The notes under the pieces: model-generated
Told to the model about the DNA's origin: nothing
The model's database searches: none
What the model saw: only the letters and a program-made list of their open reading frames with translations
Translations under genes and position numbers: made by a program
In this document: positions 34,753-43,374 of the stretch, one piece after another
Numbering within the stretch: position 1 is the first letter of the stretch
How the letters are laid out: the number at the start of each line of letters is the position of its first letter
NCBI GenBank assembly: GCA_964399535.1
Contig: CAYNRE010000027.1
Location: 186,001 to 250,000 of the forward strand
DNA: 64,000 nt
Origin: CAYNRE01 sp964399535
GTDB taxonomy: Bacteria > Planctomycetota > Planctomycetia > Pirellulales > CAYNRE01
Direction of reading: 5' to 3'

Positions 34753-35532
34753 AACGCGTGGCGTACCGGTCAGTGTGAGCTTCAGGAGTTGGAACCGGGG
34801 CGGTCGGCCAAGGACTCCGTTTCGAGGACGCGCCCTACGGCGGAGGGGCGGGTCCGCGCGCACTCCGTTCTTCTGGGTTCACCGTCGGCAGAACCGTGAA
34901 CCTTCCGGGTGTTCGATGTACCAGACGCAAGCGCCGCAGCGTACAGGGCTCAGGCCGCCATGGCGGCCGGCGCAACGCTCGCTGTAGGAGTCCCTTCCCA
35001 ATTGGGTTGGCAGCCGATGCATCCGCGACGCGCGGGGTTGGTCGTCCCCCTTCAGCGCCACGTCTCTCGGCACCAACCTCCTGACGGTCTGCCTCTCCTT
35101 CGCCGCTTGATGCTGTTCCGCGATGCTTTGCTCAGGTAGCTGGGACTCGGTGGCTAGATATTCCGAGGTCGCCCTTAGGTGGGATGCGATCCCTCGGCGG
35201 GTCGCCAAGGCGATCTCGATGCGACAGGCGGGACCAACGACCACAATCAGCGACGCTATGCCACCAGTTCGCTGCTGAAGGGCCGTTTGGCGTTTGGGTC
35301 GCCGACCGCTACCTACCCCCCGACCCAAAACAGTTGTCCCGTGTTCCGTTTCAGGCAGGGCTCGATCGCAGTCAGCGGGTTCCCGCCATTATAGTCGAAG
35401 TGCCTGAAACGCAAGGAATTGAGGCATTTTAACGATTGGGGGATCGTTTGCTTGCTATTGGTAAGCGAGCACTGCCTATAGAATCGTTCGTTTCGCTTTA
35501 ACCGGCAATCGACCCACCCGGCGCAGCGGCCG
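34753..35532. other. Long intergenic region upstream of the exopolysaccharide run
   Basis: This 780-bp gap precedes the Wzc-like gene. The part near 35347-35480 is clearly richer in A/T than its surroundings and holds palindromes and a TATAAT (described separately). The part at 34760-35330 has open frames on both strands but none with a recognisable family, a signal peptide or a ribosome site; I do not call a gene there. A long untranslated leader (about 630 bases) is implied if transcription starts at the TATAAT. Confidence 0.55.
35347..35448 (-). promoter_or_regulatory. Candidate promoter/operator of the exopolysaccharide run
   Basis: On the minus strand a perfect TATAAT lies at 35393-35388, with TTGCGT 15 bases upstream (35414-35409), a shorter spacing than ideal. 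Perfect 11-bp inverted repeat arms CGTTTCAGGCA (35347-35357) and TGCCTGAAACG (35401-35411) flank the -10, the right arm overlapping the -35. A second palindrome AACGAT-N6-ATCGTT sits at 35431-35448, and GCGGG-TT-CCCGC at 35375-35386 lies at the predicted transcript start. The arrangement looks like a regulated promoter, but no regulator is identified. Confidence 0.45.
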
Positions 35533-36537
35533 CTAACCGCGTAGCACGACCCCGCGATCGCGCAGGTCGAACCAGCCTTCCCACCGCGTGCGGCGGTCGA
35601 AGATGGCTCCTTGGAGGCGGGCTCGCCCCAAGTTTTTCGCCCCCAGCAAGTTGGCCCCCGCCAGCAAAGCCCCGGTCAGGTCCACGTCGAGCAGGTTGGC
35701 GCCCGAGAGATTGGCGCCGCTCAGGTCGGCTTCGCAGAATTGGGCCCCGCTGAGGTCGACCCTCACGAGCCGGGCGCCCCCGAGCCGTGCCCCCCGTAGC
35801 GAAGCGCGTGCCAGTCGAACGGGGGGGCAGGCTCGCTGCCACCAGCTAGCCGTCTTGCCCGAGCCGTCGACCCCGGTCAAATCGGCTTCGTCCAGAATCG
35901 CTTCGGTCAAGTCGACCCCGTCGAGGATGGCCAGCGGCAGTCGCGCTTGCCGCAAGCTTGCCTGGTTGAGCCGCGCGCCGCGTAGCGCAGTCTCGCGCAG
36001 GTCGGCGTTGTCGAGCCGCGCGCCGGCCAGGTCGATCTCTACCAGGTCGCTGCCGACCATTCGGCAGTCGGTCAGGTCCGAGCCCGCCAGGTGCGCGCCA
36101 CTCAGGCGAGCTTGAAGCATGACGGCCCGGGTAAACTGCGCCCCGGGCCCCACGGCCTGGCGCAAATCGGCCGAAGTGAGCTCGGCGCCCACCAGTTGCG
36201 CGCTGGTCAGATCGGCCCCGCGCAGATCGGCGTTGACCAAATGCGCGTGGTGCAGTTGCGTCTCGCGCAGGTCGGCGTCGCGCAGGTCGGCCCGCTCCAG
36301 ATCGGCTTTATTGAGCAGCAGGCCGGCAAGCCGAGCGCCGCTCAACCGGGCTCGGCGCAGATCGGCGCGTTCCAACGAGTCGGCCGGCACTCGCAGCAAG
36401 CAATTCTGCGCACGTCGATGGACGATTTCGATCATCGGCGCATCCAAGCGACTGCCCGGCGCGGACGCCCCATCCGAGTGCCGAAGAGCCAGGTTCGCGA
36501 GCCGCTGCTCGATCGACTCGCCCCCCGGAGCGGCCAC
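35533..36537 (-). CDS. Pentapeptide-repeat protein
   Basis: A 334-residue protein built mainly of pentapeptide repeats A(D/N)LxX (for example ADLRRARLSGARLAG, ADLRDADLRE, ANLSGANLLDVDL) from about residue 55 to 320, predicted to form a right-handed quadrilateral beta-helix. The repeats are broken once near 235-258 by a Trp/Pro-containing loop (KTASWWQRACPPV). No signal peptide or catalytic motif is visible. The start is the GTG at 36537; an ATG at 36435 is an alternative just before the repeats. Role unknown; such proteins often act as scaffolds or binding proteins. Confidence 0.85.
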   Translation of the reverse strand: MAAPGGESIEQRLANLALRHSDGASAPGSRLDAPMIEIVHRRAQNCLLRVPADSLERADLRRARLSGARLAGLLLNKADLERADLRDADLRETQLHHAHLVNADLRGADLTSAQLVGAELTSADLRQAVGPGAQFTRAVMLQARLSGAHLAGSDLTDCRMVGSDLVEIDLAGARLDNADLRETALRGARLNQASLRQARLPLAILDGVDLTEAILDEADLTGVDGSGKTASWWQRACPPVRLARASLRGARLGGARLVRVDLSGAQFCEADLSGANLSGANLLDVDLTGALLAGANLLGAKNLGRARLQGAIFDRRTRWEGWFDLRDRGVVLRG

Positions 36538-36634
36538 GCGCGTCCGGTCGACCGTGAACCTCTGGGATTGCCCCCACCCCTAGGATAGCTCGTTGTGCGC
36601 GAGCGTCTATCAATCCGGGCAAATCAGGGGCGCG

Positions 36635-37567
36635 CTACTCCGTCCGGGTGCCGTCGCCGTGGGCGGCGGTTTTCAAGGGAGCGTTGCGCGGTTCCGACCC
36701 CGGGGGTGCGATATCGCCCGGCCGCCGCTGGGGCACTTGTTGCTGCCCAACTGCCCCCAGGGGTGCCGAGTCTGGCCGTGCTGCCACACTCGCCGCCCCC
36801 AGCGCGGGAAGCTGGGACCAGAGCGAAGGGTGCACGTCGGCAGCCGCGCGGGAGTTGAACAGCGGCGCTCGCTCCGCCAGCAGCGACAGCTGCGGCAGTC
36901 GCTGCAAACGCGATTCCAGCCCCGCCGAATCGTCGGCGGGGGGTGTCGTGGGCGAACTCTCCGGAAACAGCGATTCGGCAGGCGAATCATCGGGCAGGGT
37001 CGAGTCGGCCGGAGCGTCCGGGTCTGGCAAATCGGGAAGTGGAGGCGCCGTTCCCGGAACCGGGGGCATCGGCCAATTGGCGTCCGGGGCCGGGGGAGTT
37101 GCCGGTTCGTCGAGGTACGGGGCCGCCGGCGGCAGCGGATCGAGCAACGTCTCCGGCGGGGCGGGCGCGGCCGCGGGGGGCTCGTCTGCCGCCGGTTCGT
37201 CTGCCGCGGGCCCGGTCGGCGGGAGAGGCGTGACTGCCGCGGGGGTCGGGTGGCTGGGGGGCGGGGGAAGCTGCATCTCCCCTTCGACCGATTCCGGATA
37301 GCCCGCTTCTCCGGGGATGACCTCGCTCGGAATCGCCGATTCGGTCGGCCAACAAGTGGGGCAGCCCGGCGGGCACTCGGCGGGCCAGGGCTTCCACTGG
37401 GTGTGGTGGTAGCCGTAGCACGGACCGGTCGGCGGCTTGACGGCCGGTCGGTCGGTACAGGGCCGATAAAGCTGCGCCGCCGCGGGCACGGCCAGCAGCA
37501 GGCAACCGGCGGCGGTCAGCACCAGGCGGCGACCGAGCGCGACGAAGGTGGTTCGACACATGGCCAT
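36635..37567 (-). CDS. Secreted Pro-rich protein of planctomycete type, function unknown
   Basis: A 310-residue exported protein with a signal peptide (hydrophobic core near residues 15-30, cleavage after AAA-Q). The mature start carries CYGYHHTQWKPWPAECPPGCPTCWP (pieces near 48-72), a Trp/Pro/Cys-rich block of a kind I associate with many planctomycete secreted proteins. The rest is a low-complexity Pro/Ala/Asp linker with a less biased stretch near 215-270. It sits between the Wza-like export gene and the pentapeptide-repeat gene on the same strand, so a surface role linked to polysaccharide export is possible but unproven. Confidence 0.7.
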   Translation of the reverse strand: MAMCRTTFVALGRRLVLTAAGCLLLAVPAAAQLYRPCTDRPAVKPPTGPCYGYHHTQWKPWPAECPPGCPTCWPTESAIPSEVIPGEAGYPESVEGEMQLPPPPSHPTPAAVTPLPPTGPAADEPAADEPPAAAPAPPETLLDPLPPAAPYLDEPATPPAPDANWPMPPVPGTAPPLPDLPDPDAPADSTLPDDSPAESLFPESSPTTPPADDSAGLESRLQRLPQLSLLAERAPLFNSRAAADVHPSLWSQLPALGAASVAARPDSAPLGAVGQQQVPQRRPGDIAPPGSEPRNAPLKTAAHGDGTRTE

Positions 37568-37609
37568 GAATGATCCGTTGGCGGGGCCGGCTTGCGACGA
37601 CCCCGGGCG

Positions 37610-38671
37610 TTAGAAGAAGCCTCCGCCAAACCCGCCGGCGCCGCCCCCTTGGGGAAAGCGGTTGATTTGCTGAATCGTCGCGGTGCCCAGCAAGGTGAAG
37701 CCGAACATGCGCTCGAACGGCGAGACCAGCTTGCCCACCACGGTGTCGAAAGCCACCCAGCGATCCTCCGCGATGAATACGCGGTCGCCCGGTAGAATCT
37801 GATAGTTCGTCGTGGTGTCGGCTCCCTTGGTGATTCCGCGCCAGTCCACGGGCATCACGGTGTAGCAATCGGCGTTGCCGGGTCCGGGGCGGGCGACCCA
37901 GATCTTCTTCGAGGATACGGCCTGCAGGCCGCTCACCTGCGAAATGGCGTCGAGCACGGTTTCGTTACCGCTGATCGGAATGCGGGTGACCGAGTCGCCG
38001 TACCCGCCCCCCTCGGTGATGACGTAATAGACCTTGCTGTTGTAGGCGAACACGTCGACCGCCACGTCGGGCGCTTCGAGAAACTGCGCCAGATGGTTTT
38101 CGATCGTGCACGTGGCCTGGTCAATCGTCTGGCCGGCGACGTACACCAGTCCGTAGGTACCCAGGTTCACGGTGCCGTCGGGGCACACCAGGTGCTCACC
38201 GGCGATCTGCTGCTTGGCGGCCGCCTCGGCCAGCGTGACCGTGGCCCGTGGCGCTTGCAGAAAGCGGCGCAAGTGCGCTTCGATTGCCTCGCGGGCCTGA
38301 GTGACCGTGAGCCCGGCCAGGGGGACGGCCCCATAGGTGAACCCCAGCTCAACCGCACCACCGGCCAGCACGGTGAATATGCCCTGAATGGGCTGGTCGG
38401 GGTAGGTGCCCTCGACGTTGATCAACAGCGCATCCAGCGCCGACAAGCGGTACGGCTCCTTGGGGACGACCCGGATCGCATCGATCAGCAGGATATCGGG
38501 TGGCTCGAGCGTGTAAGCCGGCAGTGAAGTCTTGGTCAATTCGCGCGGAACGTCGACCGGCGGGGGGGGCATCTGGTGGACGATTTCCTGGTTGCGCAGC
38601 GGAGTGCGGCAACCGACCATGGCCAGCACGAGGCAGGCAACGATGGCTTGCTGCCGAGGCCGTCCTGCCAT
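37610..38671 (-). CDS. Polysaccharide export lipoprotein (Wza-like, Poly_export/SLBB)
   Basis: A 353-residue outer-membrane export protein. The signal peptide IVACLVLAMVGC (about 9-20) ends in a lipobox Cys. PAYTLEPPDILLIDAIRVVP begins the Poly_export domain; two SLBB-like regions follow (GGAVELGFTYGAVPLAGLTVTQAREAIE and DGTVNLGTYGLVYVAGQTIDQA), then VYYVITEGGGYGDSVTRIPI with the last SLBB-like unit and a YQILPGDRVFI segment. The C-terminus has a short helix and a Gly/Phe-rich tail. The ATG at 38671 is chosen because it starts the signal peptide. It would form the exit channel for the glycan made by the downstream locus. Confidence 0.88.
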   Translation of the reverse strand: MAGRPRQQAIVACLVLAMVGCRTPLRNQEIVHQMPPPPVDVPRELTKTSLPAYTLEPPDILLIDAIRVVPKEPYRLSALDALLINVEGTYPDQPIQGIFTVLAGGAVELGFTYGAVPLAGLTVTQAREAIEAHLRRFLQAPRATVTLAEAAAKQQIAGEHLVCPDGTVNLGTYGLVYVAGQTIDQATCTIENHLAQFLEAPDVAVDVFAYNSKVYYVITEGGGYGDSVTRIPISGNETVLDAISQVSGLQAVSSKKIWVARPGPGNADCYTVMPVDWRGITKGADTTTNYQILPGDRVFIAEDRWVAFDTVVGKLVSPFERMFGFTLLGTATIQQINRFPQGGGAGGFGGGFF

Positions 38672-39220
38672 AACCCGCGACCCTTCGTAATTCCCAAACC
38701 CCGGAACACCGACCCTACGTCGCCGCGCGCCTCGGGCCGTTGGCCCGCGCGCTCCAACCCGTGTTGCACGCCGACGACTCCCCGGCCAACCAGGGGTCGC
38801 ATCCAAAGGTTCGGCAGGCCAGACGACCGCCCTTTACCGTGCATCGGGACGAAACGGTGCGATGAGCAAAATCGCTGCCACCGGAGGTCGGGTTGTACCG
38901 GCTGTGTGGGTTTTCCGAGGAACCGCCGCGGTACTAGCCCTCGGCGCCGGCAAGGTTTGGCGATCGTAGCGGTTAGCTGGCGTTCGCGTGGCGCCGCGCG
39001 GAGGGGGCCTGCCGAGCGGCTGCCAAGGCCCCCGGCCGGCTTCTGCGGGGTGGTTTGATCCGGTAAAATCAATCTTGCCCGGTTTGCCGGCCGATGCACC
39101 AAGTGGCGGCTACCAACTTTCAGGCGCGGCTGAGTGGTGGTGGAGTTTGTCGGCTGGGTTAACCAGTACGATTCGCCAAACTCGAATCCCCCTGGGCCAA
39201 CCGCGGAGAGGTTACCCCTC
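38672..39220. other. Intergenic region between divergent Wza-like and secreted-protein genes
   Basis: About 550 bp between the starts of two divergent genes, so both promoters should lie here. A TAAAAT hexamer near 39062-39070 could be a -10 for the plus-strand gene, but its -35 is poor. No gene, RNA or strong repeat is apparent. Confidence 0.5.
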
Positions 39221-39661
39221 GTGAAATGTCCACCAGCCCGATTCCGGCCAGTGCGAGCGAGCGTTTGGGCGGCTGCGTTCGCAATTGGCCTGGCCGCGCA
39301 GGTTCAAGCAGCGACCCCCGGCCAATTCGCACCGGCCAGCCGGTTTGGTGCGGCGCCCTCGGCGGGCGGAAGGTCGTACGGAGCGGCATCGCTTGGAATC
39401 GGCCGTCCGGCGGTGAGCCCCTACTTGAACATCCTCCGCAACGACGGGCTGGGGCCACTGAACTACCAAACCCTGGTGCGCCCCCAAATCGAGGCCCGCA
39501 ATGCCTATCTGCGGCAGGGGGCTGAAATTCGCGGTCTGGAAAGCGAAATGCGGAACCGCCGCCGCCCCGATGACCAGCCTGGGGCCATTCGCCAGACGGG
39601 CCACGGGACCAGCTTTTTCAACTATTCGCATTACTTCAATTATCCCGGTGTGGCCGACTAG
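39221..39661 (+). CDS. Small secreted protein, function unknown
   Basis: A 146-residue exported protein. The GTG at 39221 is preceded at the right distance by GGAGAGG and starts a signal peptide (ASVWAAAFAIGLAAQVQA, cleavage near residue 27). The mature part contains YLNILRNDGLGPLNYQTLVRPQIE near 69-92, a short segment of a type that recurs in planctomycete small exported proteins, then a charged helix (RQGAEIRGLESEMRNRRR) and a Tyr/Phe/Asn-rich end (FFNYSHYFNYPG). No enzyme motif. It is alone on its strand and is followed by a terminator-like hairpin. Confidence 0.75.
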   Translation: MKCPPARFRPVRASVWAAAFAIGLAAQVQAATPGQFAPASRFGAAPSAGGRSYGAASLGIGRPAVSPYLNILRNDGLGPLNYQTLVRPQIEARNAYLRQGAEIRGLESEMRNRRRPDDQPGAIRQTGHGTSFFNYSHYFNYPGVAD

Positions 39662-39715
39662 TGCTCTGTCGCAACTTGGGTTTCGGGCCCGGGCGCCTGG
39701 CGGAGCACTAGGGTT
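39658..39715 (+). terminator. Terminator-like hairpin after the small secreted protein
   Basis: Nine-base perfect arms CTAGTGCTC (39658-39666) and GAGCACTAG (39703-39711) enclose a GC-rich loop with its own GGGCCCGGGC pairing, and GGTTTT follows. The stop codon lies inside the left arm. The loop is long, so termination is likely but not certain. Confidence 0.45.
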
Positions 39716-40226
39716 TTGCTCGCCACCGAACCACTGGCGTGTTCGCCGGTTGTGCTGTGCCACCCGTAATTCTACCTGGGACACCGCACGGGCAACCCGC
39801 GGTCGCCCCAGCGCGATCGATCTGGTCTTGGCGGCGTTGGCAGGAACTCGTAGGCCGTAAACGCCCCGACCGGACGGCCTGGGAGATCGGGCGGTTCCTT
39901 CGGAGCCGTTCGCGCTATGCGGGTGGTGTGGGTGTCGGCGAGGCCGATTTTCGCTAGCGCGCTAGGCGCCTGGCGCAAGTCGTGCGGAAGGTGACGGGGC
40001 CCCCAAAAAGCGGCAGCAACTACTAAGCTGCCTTAGCCTTGCGCTCGCCAAGCGTGAGCTACACTTGAGCACGCCCCTGGGGGCGCCCGCAGCCGGACTT
40101 TGCCGCTCGGCCCCCACCTGGCATGGGCACCAGTTGCGCTAAGGGTCGAACCGGCCATGGTTCTGCCCCGGCCCAGACGGCCCCCCGCCCCCGCCTGCTT
40201 ACCCACCTGCAAGGAACGTTGTCGCG
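39662..40226. other. Intergenic region before the kinase-like gene
   Basis: About 565 bp. Apart from the hairpin at its left end it contains a perfect 12-bp palindrome CTAGCGCGCTAG (39954-39965). The frames here are short and antisense or unsupported; I see no gene. The promoter of the kinase-like gene is presumably in the right half. Confidence 0.5.
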
Positions 40227-41912
40227 ATGCGCCCTGAAACGCTCCGCCGTGTGCTGCTCGTCGAGGCCTCGGACAGCAACAACTCCGTACCGTCGGCCGC
40301 GGAACGCCTCGGTTGTCTGCTGTGTCCCAATGTGCAGTGCGTGGGTACGGCCAGCCTCTCGGCTGCGCTAGCGCTGGCCCGGGGAGAAGCGTTCGATCTG
40401 GTCGTTGTCGACTGGAGGGCGGCCGCCGCGGATCAGCCGACCTGGTCCCAATGGACGAGAGTGGCCGCGACCACTGAGACCCTATTGCTGTTCGAGTCGA
40501 GCGATGCCGGGCTGGGGCAACTGCCGGAGCTGCTGGCTCGTTGGTCGGGGCGGCTCCAGGTGTGGCCGCGCTCGACCTTCGACCACAGGGTGCTCGAGGC
40601 CTGCTGGCAGCGAATCGATTCCCGCCGGCAAGCGGCCGAACAACAACGAACCTGGCAACAGCGGGCCGCCGAACGAAGTCGTCGAGTGGCCGAATTGGAA
40701 AGCGCCGCGCAGCACCTGTTCGACGGTTGGTCGCACGAGCTGCGCACGCCGCTGGCGGTTGTCGCACAATATCTCGCGGTGCTCCGCACGTCATCGACCG
40801 CCGTGCTGGCCCCGGAGGATCGGCGAGCGCTCGACCTGGTTGCCGACCGGGCCCACGAAATGGACTTGCTCGTCGGCGATCTGCTGGTATTGCAGCGACA
40901 CCGGCTGGGGCTGTTGTCGGCCTGGCGCCGCCCGGTCGACACCGCCCGGCTCTTGGCCGAATCGCTTGCCCTGGTGCCGCAAAAGGCGGCCCTGAAACAG
41001 GTGGATTGGAGCGCCCCCGCGATCGCTAATATGCCGGCCGTGGTGGTCGACGCCGACCACCTGCGCCTGGCGCTGGCCCGGCTAGCCGGTGGAGCTGTGA
41101 GCAGCGCCGCGCCGGGCGGGCGGGTCGCGTTTGCGTGTCAATGGGACGAGCCGGCCGGGCTGTTGGAAATGCGCCTGACCGTGTTCGGGGCCGGCGACGA
41201 CTTGTACGCAGAGTACGGCCAGGCGCCGGCCGGCGGCGACGCGCCAACCAGCAACTGGCTCGAATCGATCGATCGGCCGACCTGGCGGCTGATTCGGCTG
41301 CTGAGTGAGCTGAACCTGGCCTCATTCACAGTCGAGCACCCGGCGAGCGGGCCCACGGTTTTTCGGATCCGTCTGCCCCTGGCTCAGCCGCTGGCCCTGG
41401 CCGAACGCTTTTTGGCGTTGGTTCCGGGCGGACATTCGCAAGAGGCTCCGCTCAGCGGTTTGTCGCTGGCGCTTGCGCCCGACGACGCCTGGATGGCCCC
41501 CGCCGTCGACGAATTTCTGCAGCGCAGCCTGCGCAGGCAGGGCTGGAGCTGGCAGGCCGCCGCCGGCCGCTGGTGGCTGTTGGTTCCGCGGACTGCCGAG
41601 GAGACCGTGGAGTTGATCGACCAGATTGGCGCCGCCTGGGCCGATCCGCAGCTCGACTGGCCGCTACCTCAGCGGCCTGAACTTGCGTTTCACCTGGAGT
41701 GGCAGGGTCGCGGTGCCCTGGCCGGCCTGGCCTGGCTCGAGCGGGCGCTAGCGGCGCCCCCTGCTGCTGCGCCGCCAGAGGCCTCGCAGCCCGAGGTTGC
41801 GCCGCCCGGGGCCCCTTCGGCCGCGGCTGCCCCGACGCCCGAGTTCTCGTTGCTGGCCGCCGCCGATGGCTGGTCCGACGGCGGATTGGAAGCGCTAACC
41901 GTAGTTTCGTAA
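40227..41912 (+). CDS. Histidine-kinase-like protein with receiver-like N-terminus and degenerate ATPase domain
   Basis: A 561-residue cytoplasmic protein. Residues 7-125 look like a response-regulator receiver (VLLVEASDS, then FDLVVVDW with Asp62 at the phospho-acceptor position). A short coiled coil (about 133-165) leads into a HisKA helix with an intact H-box, DGWSHELRTPLAV (His170). The following HATPase region lacks the key motifs: the N-box is RLAGGAVSSAAPGG without Asn, and no D-x-G-x-G or G-x-G-x-G loop is present. About 150 further residues match no domain I know, ending in a Pro/Ala-rich stretch. Probably a phospho-acceptor or sensor hub rather than an active ATP-using kinase. A 97-residue gene follows 14 bp downstream. 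Confidence 0.72.
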   Translation: MRPETLRRVLLVEASDSNNSVPSAAERLGCLLCPNVQCVGTASLSAALALARGEAFDLVVVDWRAAAADQPTWSQWTRVAATTETLLLFESSDAGLGQLPELLARWSGRLQVWPRSTFDHRVLEACWQRIDSRRQAAEQQRTWQQRAAERSRRVAELESAAQHLFDGWSHELRTPLAVVAQYLAVLRTSSTAVLAPEDRRALDLVADRAHEMDLLVGDLLVLQRHRLGLLSAWRRPVDTARLLAESLALVPQKAALKQVDWSAPAIANMPAVVVDADHLRLALARLAGGAVSSAAPGGRVAFACQWDEPAGLLEMRLTVFGAGDDLYAEYGQAPAGGDAPTSNWLESIDRPTWRLIRLLSELNLASFTVEHPASGPTVFRIRLPLAQPLALAERFLALVPGGHSQEAPLSGLSLALAPDDAWMAPAVDEFLQRSLRRQGWSWQAAAGRWWLLVPRTAEETVELIDQIGAAWADPQLDWPLPQRPELAFHLEWQGRGALAGLAWLERALAAPPAAAPPEASQPEVAPPGAPSAAAAPTPEFSLLAAADGWSDGGLEALTVVS

Positions 41913-41926
41913 GCCGAGGTGTCGCC

Positions 41927-42220
41927 ATGGATACAGTCACGCCGCCCCCCGCATCGAGTTCGTCGGTTCCCGCGGTGCCCATAGCGCCAGCAGGCCCTCA
42001 TCTGCCCGTGGCCCGGCCGGCGGTTTCCGGTGCGGGCGCGCTGGAGCGCCAGGTGCATCGGGCCCACGAGGCGGTGCGAGCCCTGGCCCAGGTGCAATTG
42101 CCGCCGCAGGCCGAAAACCAAACCCACTGGTCCTTGGCCCAGCGATTGGCCTCGGTCGACCGGCTGTTCGGCGAGTGGAACGGCGCAAGCGAAGAGAAGC
42201 CGCCGTCGGACAAGAAATAG
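41927..42220 (+). CDS. Small protein co-transcribed with the kinase-like gene, function unknown
   Basis: A 97-residue protein starting at the ATG at 41927, 14 bp after the kinase-like stop and preceded by CCGAGGTGT as a weak ribosome site. The first 35 residues are Pro/Ala/Ser-rich; residues 38-90 form an amphipathic helix region (LERQVHRAHEAVRALAQVQ, SLAQRLASVDRLFGEW). No membrane segment, signal or cofactor motif. The spacing implies a functional pair with the upstream protein. Confidence 0.6.
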   Translation: MDTVTPPPASSSSVPAVPIAPAGPHLPVARPAVSGAGALERQVHRAHEAVRALAQVQLPPQAENQTHWSLAQRLASVDRLFGEWNGASEEKPPSDKK

Positions 42221-42455
42221 GCCACTGGCCCATTGAGCCGCCGAACGAACCCCCGCGACGCGCCAAAGCCAACCGGCCGGCGTCGCGGGAAAAGGTATTT
42301 GGTTCGCCCGCGCCGGGGGCCAATGCCTGGTCGATCGGCGCGCACCCGCGCCTTGACGGGTTGGCCCGCCCGGGCCGACAATCGCCCGCGCCCTAGCTGC
42401 GCGGCCTCTCTGGCCCCGCGCGTGGCGACGCTTTTTCCTCTGAGAGCCTCCGATT

Positions 42456-43349
42456 ATGAGCGAGCGCGAACGCTGGACCGTGTACCCGCTGCTGCTGTTT
42501 ACCCTGGCGCTGGTTTGCAAGGACAAGGTGGTGCCGCCGACCTACGAGCAACTGCAAGCCGAGCAAATCGTTTGCACCTCGCTCGACGCACAGCGAATTC
42601 AAACCACTTCGGTGGCTAGCCGGGTGTTGGTGGCCGACGATGCCAATCTCAAGAAACTGGTTGCCCAGCAGCACGACGTGGTGCAGCTCAAATCGCGCGA
42701 TCTGACCGTGGTCGACGGCGAGGGAAAGGAACTGGTTCACCTGATTGGCGTCGATCCGCTCGGCGGCCGAATCGAGTTGCACGCTCCCGACGGCCGCCTG
42801 CTCGTAACCCTGGGGGCCGACAAGCTCAACGGTGCGGGCGCACTGGGCACCTTTGTCTCGCAGGATCAACCCTTGGCGGTGCTCGACAGCAACGACAACA
42901 CCGGCAGGTTCATGCTCTTTTCGCAGCGAAATGCCCCGGGCGATCCGTCGCAGACCTGTAAGGTCTTGCTCTATACCGAGCAGAATCACTGGGGTGCCGG
43001 GTTGGTGTTCGACGATCACGCCCAGCCCCACCCGCTGGCGACTCTGCGCATTACCCGAGTCATCCCCCCGGGGGCGAGTCCAAACAGCGGGGGGCCCGCC
43101 GCGACTGCGCCCACCGTGACTGCGCCCACCGTGACTGCGCCGGCCGAGGGGGCCGCGGAGAGCCCTGAGCAAGCGCCCAGGGAGTCGGAAGACCCCCGCG
43201 ACCCGGAAGCAGCGGCCACGCACGAGGGCACCGGCGCGGAGCCAGCCACGACGGCCCCGGTCGAGGAGCCCACGGACACCCAGCAGCCCGAGCCCCCGGC
43301 CGGCTCCGTCGAGCAGCCCTTGTCCGCTCCCGACGAATCGCCCGAGTAG
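42456..43349 (+). CDS. Membrane-anchored protein of unknown function
   Basis: A 297-residue protein with one N-terminal hydrophobic helix (TVYPLLLFTLALV, about 8-20) directly followed by CKDK, so it is either anchored or a non-classical lipoprotein. Residues 35-205 contain beta-rich repeats of the form L-x-V-x-D-x-x-G-K-E-L and I-E-L-x-x-x-D-G-R-L-L-V-T-L-G, resembling a small beta-propeller or beta-helix. The last 85 residues are low-complexity Pro/Glu/Ala/Thr with 15-bp repeats. It converges on the lipoprotein gene at 43375 with only 25 bp between stops. Confidence 0.7.
   Translation: MSERERWTVYPLLLFTLALVCKDKVVPPTYEQLQAEQIVCTSLDAQRIQTTSVASRVLVADDANLKKLVAQQHDVVQLKSRDLTVVDGEGKELVHLIGVDPLGGRIELHAPDGRLLVTLGADKLNGAGALGTFVSQDQPLAVLDSNDNTGRFMLFSQRNAPGDPSQTCKVLLYTEQNHWGAGLVFDDHAQPHPLATLRITRVIPPGASPNSGGPAATAPTVTAPTVTAPAEGAAESPEQAPRESEDPRDPEAAATHEGTGAEPATTAPVEEPTDTQQPEPPAGSVEQPLSAPDESPE
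43103..43140. repeat. 15-bp in-frame tandem repeat
   Basis: Two perfect copies of GACTGCGCCCACCGT (43103-43132) and a partial third encode the TAPTVTAPTVTAPA linker of the protein at 42456-43349. Confidence 0.85.
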
Positions 43350-43374
43350 TGCTTGCCGTGGCGGTGGGCCGTGC

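Noticed and set aside
34879..35328. 149-codon minus-strand frame in the gap upstream of the EPS run
   Set aside because: No recognisable motif, no ribosome site, and composition unlike nearby genes; I treat it as non-coding, though a short lineage-specific gene cannot be excluded.
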